Notes: generated by a model from the letters alone, not told the origin. Shown: positions 24,841 to 32,593, counted from the first letter of the stretch. The stretch: DNA of 64,000 nucleotides from Leisingera thetidis (GCF_025857195.1 NZ_CP109787.1:1119501-1183500), one strand, 5' to 3'. Numbers and translations are program-made.

Positions 24841-26122
24841 CATCGATGCCGGGCATTCTGCCCGGCCCCAAAACCTTAGCTACCCCGCCGGAGGCGCAAC
24901 TGGCACCCAGTACGGGCAAAGGGGGGTGATTGTAGCACCCCCCTCCAGAAATACAGATCAATCAAAACCTGCCGACATGACCATTCTCCACTGTGGCTTT
25001 GACACGCTGACGCTGGCGGTTCAGGCCAACATTCCCCCAGTTTTGTTTGACCATCTGGACGCTGAAAGGGAACGTGCGGAACAGGAACGCCAGGACGTGC
25101 TTGTCGAGTACAACGGCATCCACTTGCACCTTAAGTCACACGGCGGGCATGGCTACCGCTTTATTGCCAGCGGCGGCCCGCACGGGGCCACGTGGTTCTT
25201 CAAGAAACCGAACCCAAAAGACGCCTGGGGCATCCGCGTCAACTTCGGCTCCACCTTCCTTGCATTGAATGGATTGGGCGCCGCCAAAGCCCACCTGGAG
25301 ATGGTGACAGCAGCCTTGGGCATCCGCTATGGCGCGGACGACATCAGCATTTCCAGGGCTGATTTCTGCGTGGATGTTCTGGCTCCGCATTTCGAACTGA
25401 ACCCGGAGCAATTCGTCATGCACTCAAGCGCTGGCCGCAGGGACTTTGTGAAAGAAACGGACAAAGCCGTGCACGGCCGTTCAGGCCGCACAACCTCCGT
25501 AACGGTCGGCAGTTCCCGCAACCGGCAGGTCATTGTCTATGACAAGCGGGCCGAAATCATCCACTCAGGCAAAGCGCATTGGTGGGAGATCTGGAACATG
25601 GAACTGCGCCGCAATGGATTGAGCGAGGTTGATCCGAAATGCGCTGACAGCAGCAGGGTTTGGCGTGTCGAATTCCGCGCAGGCAAGGACCTATTGAAAG
25701 ACCGCTGGAACATCCGCACCTGGGCGCAGTTCTTTGACCGCTTCGGCGACCTTTGCCGGGAAACAGGTGAAGTTGTCCGCTACACGGAGCCTAATGCAAC
25801 GGATTGCAACCGCGCGAGATGGCCAAACCATCTCATTTGGGAACTTGCCTGTTCAGAAATGAATGGCGACCTGATGGAGATGCGCAGCGGTTGTGACCCA
25901 AACCCGCTCAAAGAGGTGCATAAGGAACAGCAGATATCCATGATCTTGCGGAATGTTCTCGGATGCACGGTCACATTGGCCGCACTGCGCGGCGTCCAGT
26001 ACTCGGAGCTGCCCGGATTCTTCCAGACAACGGCAGACGAACTGACCCACAAGTCACGTCTGTACCCGGAAAAGGTCGCGAAACAACTGGAAGATGCCAG
26101 GAACCGCTATGTTTTTATCTGA
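24827..26122 (+). CDS. replication initiation protein (Rep_trans-like)
   Basis: About 431 residues from ATG 24827, chosen because GGGAGG lies seven bases upstream; an internal ATG at 24977 would give 381 residues. The body shows the pattern of rolling-circle Rep_trans/phage replication factors: SRADFCVDVL (near nt 25350), SSRNRQVIVYDKRAEI (near 25510-25560, containing the candidate catalytic tyrosine YDK) and VWRVEFRAGKDLL (near 25660). It should nick or open an element origin. The stop codon merges with the first unit of an iteron-like array, the arrangement seen in satellite elements where the origin lies just downstream of rep. Family assignment is from motif pattern only. Confidence 0.7.
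   Translation: MLRNDIDAGHSARPQNLSYPAGGATGTQYGQRGVIVAPPSRNTDQSKPADMTILHCGFDTLTLAVQANIPPVLFDHLDAERERAEQERQDVLVEYNGIHLHLKSHGGHGYRFIASGGPHGATWFFKKPNPKDAWGIRVNFGSTFLALNGLGAAKAHLEMVTAALGIRYGADDISISRADFCVDVLAPHFELNPEQFVMHSSAGRRDFVKETDKAVHGRSGRTTSVTVGSSRNRQVIVYDKRAEIIHSGKAHWWEIWNMELRRNGLSEVDPKCADSSRVWRVEFRAGKDLLKDRWNIRTWAQFFDRFGDLCRETGEVVRYTEPNATDCNRARWPNHLIWELACSEMNGDLMEMRSGCDPNPLKEVHKEQQISMILRNVLGCTVTLAALRGVQYSELPGFFQTTADELTHKSRLYPEKVAKQLEDARNRYVFI
24921..24943 (+). other. perfect G-run/C-run hairpin in the rep leader
   Basis: GGGGGGTG (24921-24928) and CACCCCCC (24936-24943) form an eight-base-pair stem with loop ATTGTAG. It falls inside the N-terminal extension of the rep frame, upstream of the alternative start at 24977. 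It might be an RNA regulatory hairpin controlling rep translation, or a nick-site hairpin of a rolling-circle origin. Confidence 0.45.
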
Positions 26123-26251
26123 AATGCACGGAAGTTCACGGTTTTTGTCGCACTTTACAGCCTGAAATGTACGGAAATGTCAGGAAATGCAGGTGCTCGG
26201 AAGTGCTAGAAAATGATAGAAAATGATAGAAAATGCTGGAATGTGACAGGA
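26121..26251 (+). repeat. iteron-like array, candidate replication origin
   Basis: Degenerate copies of a GGAAATGnnA unit recur with close to 10-bp phase: GAAATG/GAAGTG/GAAAATG-type cores begin at 26121, 26131, 26164, 26174, 26184, 26200, 26209, 26219, 26229 and 26239. The GAAAATGATA unit is exactly tandem at 26209-26228. The array begins at the rep stop codon. Helically phased repeats next to an initiator gene are the hallmark of Rep-binding iterons. Confidence 0.65.
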
Positions 26252-26319
26252 TCTGCATGCTTCTGGATGGTCCCGCTTCGTCCAGCAACGCACTTATAGA
26301 CCAAGTAAACCAAGCTTGA

Positions 26320-26349
26320 AGCGCTGCCATACGGCGGCGCTTTCTTTGT
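26320..26349 (+). terminator. Rho-independent terminator after the rep/iteron region
   Basis: AGCGCTGCC (26320-26328) pairs with GGCGGCGCT (26333-26341), one G-T pair, loop ATAC, then TTCTTTGTT. It would end transcription coming from rep before the oppositely oriented cargo genes. The following 26350-26586 show no convincing gene or motif. Confidence 0.7.
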
Positions 26350-26586
26350 TCCCCCAGAAGGCCCGCACGTTGCCCTGGCCATCAAGAGCCCTTTGCAGAC
26401 ATTAGTCACCTTGTTTAAGCTTGCATGTGCAGTACGTCCCGAACTGCCTAAACCCTGCGGTCAGCGTGTTGTCCTGGGAAATCCGTTGCACTGGGAGTTC
26501 GCGGATCGCCCGATCAACATATGGAGATTCGCAAGAAGCTCCTCCGAGCCTATAGACAAAGTTGAGAATGCGGAGCAGAGGCCGGT

Positions 26587-27504
26587 TCAACCAAGCAGAA
26601 TGACTCTAGGACAATCCAAAATATCCAACACGTCCCCCATACTGCCATCGCCTTCTTTCGAAGGAAAAATCAACGCTACTTTGGCCCGTGTCAAATCCCT
26701 TACGCGAGAAAAACTCCCTTCAAAGCCTAGAGATTTTGCTCTCTCATTGCCAAACTTTTCCAACTGCATAATCAATTGACTAGAATTCATCTCCTCCACA
26801 TCCACTAAGACCGAAGTCGCATGTGGTGTCTTTTCTGCCATAAACTTATCGTCAATCTGACAGACATTGTATAAGAAAACTGTCTCAAGCCGAGCCGATC
26901 TCATGCAGCGTGTGAGCTCATCTACATTTGTAGTCGGAGTTTCTGTGCCTGCTTTTCTGCACTGCTCTCTCAAAATTTCGGACCTGCGCTCCGCATCGAA
27001 AACCAGAGGTAGAACCTGTGAATGATCGGGAACTTTTTTTCTATCGGCGGTGTACCCCGGGCAAACCTCCTCACATTGCTTCTTGAGCTTGGAACGATGT
27101 TGCGAGCTACTATAGTCCACGAAGTGTAGGACCAACCACAGCTCAAAGCACGGATCACTGGCCGCTATTCGCACATTATTCTTTGAAGCCAGTTCGATGG
27201 CGGAATGATAATGTTCATGATCATCACGATCAAATACCGCCCATACTTGATCTTGGTCACCAAATTCATCCCTATACTCTTCCGTCGAGATTTCTTGCTC
27301 TTTGGCAATCGACCGCCTTACCAGAGCACTCGGATCTGCGCCACCTTCTCCGAAAATTACTTCAATTGACGCTCGGCAATAGGAAACATTGTATGCCTCT
27401 ATATACTCAGGTTCGGTGTTCACTCCTTCGCAGAAAATGTAAAACTTCTTTCTCCGCTCGCGCGACCCAGGAGAGCGTCGAGCCATTCTATTCGATCTAT
27501 TCAT
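26587..27504 (-). CDS. rloB: RloB-family TOPRIM-like protein (AbiL-type defence component)
   Basis: A 305-residue protein. FYIFCEGVNTEPEYIEAY (Glu26) and VWAVFDRDDHEHYH (Asp92, Asp94) supply the E...DxD acidic set of a TOPRIM fold, and SDPCFELWLVLHF (116-128) is the RloB family signature. RloB-like proteins (AbiLii) pair with an ABC/AAA ATPase in abortive-infection systems; the TOPRIM part is expected to be a nuclease effector held inactive until phage infection. It starts 17 bp after the ATPase stop, same strand, so one operon. The DNA is clearly poorer in GC than the host genes and uses A/T-ending codons freely, pointing to separate acquisition. Target is unknown. Confidence 0.88.
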   Translation of the reverse strand: MNRSNRMARRSPGSRERRKKFYIFCEGVNTEPEYIEAYNVSYCRASIEVIFGEGGADPSALVRRSIAKEQEISTEEYRDEFGDQDQVWAVFDRDDHEHYHSAIELASKNNVRIAASDPCFELWLVLHFVDYSSSQHRSKLKKQCEEVCPGYTADRKKVPDHSQVLPLVFDAERRSEILREQCRKAGTETPTTNVDELTRCMRSARLETVFLYNVCQIDDKFMAEKTPHATSVLVDVEEMNSSQLIMQLEKFGNERAKSLGFEGSFSRVRDLTRAKVALIFPSKEGDGSMGDVLDILDCPRVILLG

Positions 27505-27521
27505 TTGACTATACCTGCTTC

Positions 27522-28826
27522 CTAGATCTCACTAGCAGGGTCATCTTTTAAGAAGTGCCTGTAACTGAATTTCGCTGGAACAGCACCATAACGACCATCC
27601 AGGTACTGTTTCTCAAGAATTTCGTCTCGACGTACAGAGAATTCCGACAATGGAAAATATTCTGAGGCACCTCCATGAGATTTTTCTACGAACCAAATTT
27701 CGTCTCGCCGCAAGTGATCGGTGCTGAGAATATTAGTGTCGTGAGTTGTTGAAATCAATTGTGCGTTTTTTTTGTTGATTTTTCTATTCGTAAATAGCTC
27801 AATAATCGATCTCACCGCAAAGGTATGCAAGCTAGCGTCCAACTCGTCGATAAACGCTACACGCCCTTCGTCAAGAGTCTTGAAGATGTGGTTCAATAAC
27901 TCGAGCAACCTTCTAGTACCCAAGCTCTCCTGATCAATATTAAAGTAGATCGCTTCACCGTTGTCGCTTCTATGTTCTAGCTGAAGACTCACTTCCTTCA
28001 TGTCCGTAGGAAATATGTCCTCTTCGGGCAATTCTTCTTCATCATCTGAATGCTTTTGCATTACTCGCACAATATCATTCAAAATAGTGCGCTTCTTAGG
28101 TGTAAGGTCCGCTCGCCTTGTTTTGTATCCAATAATACCTGTGCCAATTAAGTTGAGAAACTTAATTGCGCGCTCGTCCACCTCCCCCTGTTCAAGAGAG
28201 GAAGTGACAAATTTATCGGCGAACGAGAGCTGTGTTGAAAGGTAGGATGACGAAAAAAATTGGGCGGCACCTGCTAATTCATCATGATTGTGCTGTGCAG
28301 CCACTGTAAGAAACAGCGCATCAGGCCTTGTAAGTTCAGAAATTGTCTTTTTTGCCCCTTTAAATGTAGCGCCAAAATCTATTTCATCTCCACTTCTGGA
28401 GAAGAGTTTCCTGCGGCGACCTTCTGGAAAGGCGTCAAGGTATTCTGAATGAATTCTTTCCGCATCATGTGAAAATCCATAGTCATATCGTGTCCCATTG
28501 AGGGTGAATGAGACGTCAAAGGTTGTAGGACAATCACTCCACCCCCCTCCCAGCAAAAATGGTTGATGCGGAATCTTTGCGTTCAATTTCCTTGGGCTAT
28601 GTGATGTGAGTATCAAACTACGCATACGCTCGAATGCAGAGATCAAATTTGATTTCCCAGATGCATTGGGGCCATAGATTATGGCGCAGGGCAGCACACC
28701 TTCGGTCACCGATGGGATACTGACATCGAACGGTTCATGGCTCCCGGCGAGCTTTGTCGCCACCATTGAAAGAGTCTGTTGATCACCAATCGACATGAAG
28801 TTGGTTACACTGAAGCTAAGAAGCAT
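27522..28826 (-). CDS. AAA15/ABC-type ATPase, partner of RloB (AbiL/PARIS-like)
   Basis: A 434-residue ATPase. Walker A GPNASGKS at 52-59 follows the SMC/OLD-like opening MLLSFSVTNFMSIGDQQTLSM; the ABC signature SLGTRR is at 301-306, Walker B VAFIDE at 323-328, D-loop LDASLH after it, and the switch histidine in STTHDTNIL (His362). The C-terminal KQYLDGRYGAVP is typical of AAA15 (AAA_21) proteins. Such ATPases act as sensors and cages for a TOPRIM effector. ATG 28826 has GAAGG upstream; a GTG at 28853 would add nine residues. First gene of the two-gene cargo operon. Confidence 0.9.
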   Translation of the reverse strand: MLLSFSVTNFMSIGDQQTLSMVATKLAGSHEPFDVSIPSVTEGVLPCAIIYGPNASGKSNLISAFERMRSLILTSHSPRKLNAKIPHQPFLLGGGWSDCPTTFDVSFTLNGTRYDYGFSHDAERIHSEYLDAFPEGRRRKLFSRSGDEIDFGATFKGAKKTISELTRPDALFLTVAAQHNHDELAGAAQFFSSSYLSTQLSFADKFVTSSLEQGEVDERAIKFLNLIGTGIIGYKTRRADLTPKKRTILNDIVRVMQKHSDDEEELPEEDIFPTDMKEVSLQLEHRSDNGEAIYFNIDQESLGTRRLLELLNHIFKTLDEGRVAFIDELDASLHTFAVRSIIELFTNRKINKKNAQLISTTHDTNILSTDHLRRDEIWFVEKSHGGASEYFPLSEFSVRRDEILEKQYLDGRYGAVPAKFSYRHFLKDDPASEI

Positions 28827-29542
28827 CGTCCGGCCTTCACCTTTGTTCCACACCGCATTAGAACGCGATTTTTGTGGAAATTCCGTAAATTTGCTGACGA
28901 AACAGCTAATTTCTCACTGTTCGGATGTCAACTTGATCGTGTGGACTGGCGGCTCGCCACGCTACGGTGAACGAAGAATGCCGTGCACAGGCTAGTTCTT
29001 TCACTCGGCCCCAAGCTGGCTGCGAAGCATTGCGATGAAGTACACGACTACTTTGGTCGATAGCCGAGCTCCAGCATCGCAAAGTTGACCGCAGAAGCCC
29101 CGCCGGTCCGAGCGATAGGGTCAATGCTAACGCCTTGCGTAGGTTCTTGTTCGCCTGGCACAGCTGGCAGTTCTCAACTTCCAGCGCATTCATCTCGTCG
29201 GCGACGTTAATTGGATTTTCTTCCGGCATGGCGGTGCAGCGAACTTCTGGTTTCCGTCCGGTGAGAGCCATGGAGGCCGCAAACTGCTGGGCATTTGCTA
29301 CTGCAGCGAATGTCCGGAAGGTCCCGTTTGGGCTCCGCTTTCAAACCTTGCCTTTCACACAGACCAAGAGCCTCACAGCGCCTGACCCACAGCATTCGTT
29401 TGTGAAAAAGTTTTCTGTAGCGATGCAGAGATGACACGCCAGAAATCTGCTTGCCGCTGCTTCCTATATGCTTCCGGACTTGAAAGCTGTGCACATCGCG
29501 CGAATGAGTAAGCCCTGCAAGTGTTTGATTTATATTGGAAAA
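28827..29542. other. right-end gene-free segment of the element
   Basis: About 700 bp between the ATPase start and attR. It must hold the cargo-operon promoter near 28830-28950. Open frames of 60-120 codons exist on both strands (for example minus 28906-29271, with a short coiled-coil-like stretch), but none has a good start, family motif or steady codon bias; they may be remnants. The 22-bp subterminal repeat is at 29457-29478. Confidence 0.5.
29457..29478 (+). repeat. subterminal 22-bp direct repeat, right copy
   Basis: Exact copy of 21947-21968, same orientation, ending 64 bp before attR. Flanking bases differ between the copies, so this is a discrete conserved site rather than part of a longer duplication. 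Confidence 0.7.
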
Positions 29543-29588
29543 ATGGTGCCCCCACACGGACTCGAACCGCGGACCTACTGATTACAAA
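29543..29588. repeat. attR: right copy of the 46-bp att repeat, within tRNA-Thr
   Basis: Identical to 21772-21817 and forming the 3' 45 nt of the intact tRNA-Thr gene plus one base beyond its CCA. Integration therefore left a functional tRNA on this side. Confidence 0.93.
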
Positions 29589-29619
29589 TCAGTTGCTCTA
29601 CCAGCTGAGCTATAGGGGC
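29544..29619 (-). tRNA. tRNA-Thr (anticodon TGT)
   Basis: Read on the minus strand, the gene starts GCCCCTATAGCTCAG, has the D-arm, anticodon loop TTTGTAA (anticodon TGT), the T-arm CGCGGTTCGAGTCCGTG and ends with an encoded CCA. The acceptor stem GCCCCTA pairs fully with TGGGGGC (one G-T pair). It decodes ACA/ACG-type threonine codons. The 3' half is the integration target of the adjacent element. Confidence 0.96.
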
Positions 29620-29976
29620 ACTCATTAAGCACCGATTTCCGGGGCCGGACGCAGCGGCTGAGACAAGTCCCGGCAGGGTCCGGAGAGGAAAATGCATCCA
29701 GCCGGGCCTGTGCCGGGACACGTACTAAAGTCCGCAATGACCGTCAAGCCGGCATGGACCCATCATCCGGCACCAAATGCAGCAGGGGCGGTGCCTGTGC
29801 CGAACCGGACTGGCGTTTTCCGCACTGCCGGCAACCGCGCCTGCAGCCAGCCGGGGCAGAACGGCAGGCCCGGTTGCGCAGCGGCAGATCCTTCCCGCCG
29901 CATGCGCAATATTTGACCTCATAGCCGGGCCGCAGTACTTGTGGAGCGGAACACGCCCGCAAACACAGGTCAGGTC
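29620..29976. other. gene-free segment with the tRNA-Thr promoter
   Basis: About 357 bp containing the tRNA-Thr promoter (minus strand) and the leader of the next plus-strand gene. A minus-strand frame at 29744-29962 encodes a cysteine-rich peptide (YCACGGKD..., CRRGCRQCGK) but has only a TTG start, so it is not annotated as a gene. Confidence 0.45.
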
Positions 29977-30852
29977 ATGCAGGTCATCATCCACTGCGGG
30001 GCGCATGCCACTGAGGAAGACCTGCTGCTGAAGGCGCTGCTGAAAAATGCCGGTGCCTTGTCCGGACAGGGGACCGCTGTCCCGGGGCCGGGAAAATACC
30101 GCACGCTGCTGCGGGAATGCATGGAGGCGATGAAGAATGGCGCTGCCGCCGAGGACGCGCCGGACGTGCTGTGGGATGCGATCCTGGATGACGGCCAGGC
30201 GGGGCGGGTGATTCTCTCCAATCCGCATTTCTTCGGTTCGCCGCGGCTGTCGTTGGCCGGCTGCAGCCTGTACCCGGAAGCCGAGCAGCGGCTGCAGGCG
30301 CTGCAGCAGCTGTTTGCCAATGATCAGCTCGAGATTTTCATGGCGCTGCGCAACCCCGCCACCTTCCTGCCGGCGCTGTTTGCCAATTCCAGCCGCGCCA
30401 CCGTGCGCAAAATCCTGCGCGATTGCGATCCGGTGCAGGTGCGCTGGTCCGGGCTGGTTGAACGGATCCGGCAGGCTGTGCCCGAAATGCCTGTCACGGT
30501 CTGGTGCTACGAGGACCTGCCCATGATCTGGGGGCAGGTGTTGCGGGATCTGGGCGGGATGGAGATGACCGCGCCGGTCAAGGGCGGGCTGGACCTGCTG
30601 GAGGCCCTGATGCAGCCTGCCGGGATGGCGCGCCTGCGCTCGTATCTTGCGGCGCATCCGGAGATGCCGGAGATCCACAGGCGCCGGGTCTATGCCGCGT
30701 TCCTCGAAAAATTCGCGCGCCTGGACGCGCTGGAGGAGGAGCTGGATCTGCCCGGCTGGACCGGGGCGCTGGTGGAGGAGATGAGCGAGATCTACGAGGA
30801 AGATCTCTATACTGTCCAGCGGATGCCCGGCGTTGCGCTGATCGCGCCTTAG
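29977..30852 (+). CDS. conserved hypothetical protein, sulfotransferase-like layout
   Basis: A 291-residue cytosolic protein. The opening MQVIIHCGAHATEEDLLLKA, the strand-loop ILSNPHFFGSP, then MALRNPATFLPALFANS and VTVWCYEDLP recall the fold order of sulfotransferase-type P-loop proteins (phosphosulfate loop, then RNP-like and YEDL segments), but the canonical 5'-loop is not intact. I do not assign a reaction. ATG 29977 has AGG upstream; an upstream GTG at 29941 is in frame. The next plus-strand gene is also an unknown with transferase-like features. Confidence 0.7.
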   Translation: MQVIIHCGAHATEEDLLLKALLKNAGALSGQGTAVPGPGKYRTLLRECMEAMKNGAAAEDAPDVLWDAILDDGQAGRVILSNPHFFGSPRLSLAGCSLYPEAEQRLQALQQLFANDQLEIFMALRNPATFLPALFANSSRATVRKILRDCDPVQVRWSGLVERIRQAVPEMPVTVWCYEDLPMIWGQVLRDLGGMEMTAPVKGGLDLLEALMQPAGMARLRSYLAAHPEMPEIHRRRVYAAFLEKFARLDALEEELDLPGWTGALVEEMSEIYEEDLYTVQRMPGVALIAP

Positions 30853-30916
30853 GGCAGGCAGCCCTCCTTTCCTGCCACCGGCAGCCCCTGACGGGCGGGC
30901 AGGCCCGGGCGCGGGC

Positions 30917-31453
30917 CTATTGCAAGGGCTGGCCGTTGCGGCCGAATGCCAGGCTTTCGGTGCTGAGGTCGTCATAGGTGAGCTCCACCGCGACCTGCCG
31001 GATCGAGCCCAGCGGATAGCTGCGGTAGGGCAGGCCGTCTTCCTCCTTGATCATGTTGGGAAAGCCCTCCTCCAGGTGGCAGTCCGGCAGCGGCCAGATT
31101 TCCGGCGCATTGCCGTTCACCCCCAGCTTGACCTGTGCCAGCCCGCAGCGCCAGGACCACAGATGGGTCACGTACAGCAGATCCTGGCCATTGAACTCGC
31201 GCACATGGATCCAGTTGGCCCGGGTCGCCGCCAGGATCGGCTTGACTTCCACCGCGGTGGTAAAAAGGCCTGCCGGCTGCTGCGGCTCTGCCGTCAGCGT
31301 TCCGGCCAGCGGGGGTTCGGCCAATGCGGATCCGGCCAGTGCGGATCCGGCCGGGGCGGGTGCGGCAGCTGCCGCGGTGTCCGGCGCATTGGCCGCCGGG
31401 CCGGGCTGCGCTGCGGCGGCAAGAACGGCCAGAATCACGTCAATCATCTTCAT
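30917..31453 (-). CDS. hypothetical exported or membrane-anchored protein
   Basis: A 178-residue protein of unknown role. It begins MKMIDVILAVLAAAAQ, a short hydrophobic segment that may be a signal or anchor, followed by an Ala/Pro linker with small tandem repeats (AGSALAGSALAEPPLAG). The last ~110 residues form a compact domain with two cysteines (SWRCGLAQVKLGV, LPDCHLEEGF) that could form a disulfide in the periplasm. GGGGAGAT precedes ATG 31453. It lies convergent with the previous gene. Confidence 0.7.
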   Translation of the reverse strand: MKMIDVILAVLAAAAQPGPAANAPDTAAAAAPAPAGSALAGSALAEPPLAGTLTAEPQQPAGLFTTAVEVKPILAATRANWIHVREFNGQDLLYVTHLWSWRCGLAQVKLGVNGNAPEIWPLPDCHLEEGFPNMIKEEDGLPYRSYPLGSIRQVAVELTYDDLSTESLAFGRNGQPLQ

Positions 31454-31591
31454 ATCTCCCCGGTTCGCGCCCCGTGTATCACGGATCCGCATGAATTCGC
31501 CTGCAGGCCGGTTGCGCGGCCTCCTGCAGGCCTGTAGCTACTCTATCAGGCAGATCTATCCGCCCGGAAGAGACGGAAAACGGGGAAAACC

Positions 31592-32581
31592 ATGGCAAAT
31601 GCCCCCTTCAACGTGATGATCGTCGGCCAGGCGGGCCGGCTGCAGTATGAAGCCGTGCTGTTTGCCGCCTCGCTGCGCCATTGCTCGCCCGGGTTTGCCG
31701 GACGGCTGTTTGTGGCGGTGCCGCAGCCCGGGCCGCTGTGGCAGAAGGACCCCGGCATCCGCAACCAGGAGGTGCTGCAGGCACTGGCGGATCTGGGCGC
31801 GGAAACTCTGCCGTTTGAGAGCAAGGTCTTTGGCGCTGCCTATCCCTATGGCAACAAGATCGAAGCGCTGCAGGCCCTGCCCAAGGGCGAGCCGTTTGTG
31901 TTCTTCGACACCGATACGCTGATCACCGGCGAGCTGGAGGATGTGCCGTTTGATTTCTCCCGCCCCTCGGCCTCCCTGCGGGTGGAGGGCAGCTGGCCCA
32001 AGCCGACGCTATACGGGCCGGGCTACAGCGGGATCTGGCAGTCGCTGTACAGCCGCTTCGGCCTCGATTTCCTGTCCAGCTTGGACCTCAGCCAGCCGGA
32101 TGAGCATTGGAAGCGGTACCTGTATTTCAATGCCGGCTTCTTTTACGGCGCCTGCCCGCGGGCTTTTGGCAAGCGGTTCCTGGTCTATGCGCAATCGGTC
32201 AGGAACGATCCGCCGCCGGAGCTGGTCTGCCAGTCGCTGGATCCCTGGCTGGACCAGATCGTGCTGCCGCTGGTGATCCATTCCTTCGGCGGCGGCCGGG
32301 ATGCGCTGCCGCCTGGGTATCTGGACGGGGAGACCAGCTGCCACTACCGGCTGTTCCCGCTGCTCTATGCGCGCGAAAGCGACCGGGTGGTGGATCGGCT
32401 GCACGAAGTGGCCGCGCCGAACCGGATCAAAAAGGTGCTGAAGGCCTATGAGCCGGCAAAGCGCATGGTCTATCAGGGCCGCGGCGAGAAGGTGCGGGCG
32501 CTGTTCGACCGCGGAAACCTGCCCCGGCGCGAGCAGGCGATCCGCAACAGGATCAAATCCGAAGGCTTCTGGATGCGCTGA
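31592..32581 (+). CDS. putative glycosyltransferase-like protein (GT-A-type DxD)
   Basis: A 329-residue protein. FVFFDTDTLITGEL near residues 106-119 contains a DxD motif in the position expected for a GT-A nucleotide-sugar transferase, preceded by a nucleotide-binding-like N-terminus (NVMIVGQAGRLQYEAVLFAASL) and a GNKIEAL segment like those of GT8-like enzymes. YFNAGFFYG further on is also typical of such transferases. No membrane helix. Donor and acceptor cannot be read. Neighbours are unknown proteins, so a surface-glycan role is only a guess. Confidence 0.65.
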   Translation: MANAPFNVMIVGQAGRLQYEAVLFAASLRHCSPGFAGRLFVAVPQPGPLWQKDPGIRNQEVLQALADLGAETLPFESKVFGAAYPYGNKIEALQALPKGEPFVFFDTDTLITGELEDVPFDFSRPSASLRVEGSWPKPTLYGPGYSGIWQSLYSRFGLDFLSSLDLSQPDEHWKRYLYFNAGFFYGACPRAFGKRFLVYAQSVRNDPPPELVCQSLDPWLDQIVLPLVIHSFGGGRDALPPGYLDGETSCHYRLFPLLYARESDRVVDRLHEVAAPNRIKKVLKAYEPAKRMVYQGRGEKVRALFDRGNLPRREQAIRNRIKSEGFWMR

Positions 32582-32593
32582 CGCCGTCCGCTC

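Larger units (their letters stand above)
21772..29588. mobile_element. integrative element at tRNA-Thr (integrase, replication initiator, defence-like cargo)
   Basis: The boundaries are the two copies of a 46-bp direct repeat, 21772-21817 and 29543-29588, exactly 7771 bp apart; the right copy is the 3' part of an intact tRNA-Thr gene and the left is a duplicate. Inside are integrase, unknown ORF, AlpA-like HTH gene, small ORF, Rep-like initiator and iteron-like array, all on the plus strand, then an RloB/ATPase pair on the minus strand. No capsid, portal, terminase or conjugation gene is present, so it is either a phage satellite-like or mobilisable element. Base composition is lower in GC than the flanks, most clearly in 26.4-29.4 kb. 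Confidence 0.9.

Noticed and set aside
26393..26779. Plus-strand frame overlapping the 3' end of rloB
   Set aside because: Most of it is antisense to the well-supported RloB gene and the rest lacks motif or ribosome-binding site.
28906..29271. Possible transposase or coiled-coil protein gene on the minus strand at the element right end
   Set aside because: The frame has one short coiled-coil-like stretch but no catalytic motif, poor start and irregular codon use; it could be a decayed gene but cannot be supported.
21772..29588. Complete prophage
   Set aside because: No head, tail, portal, terminase, holin or lysin gene; only integration, replication and cargo functions are present.
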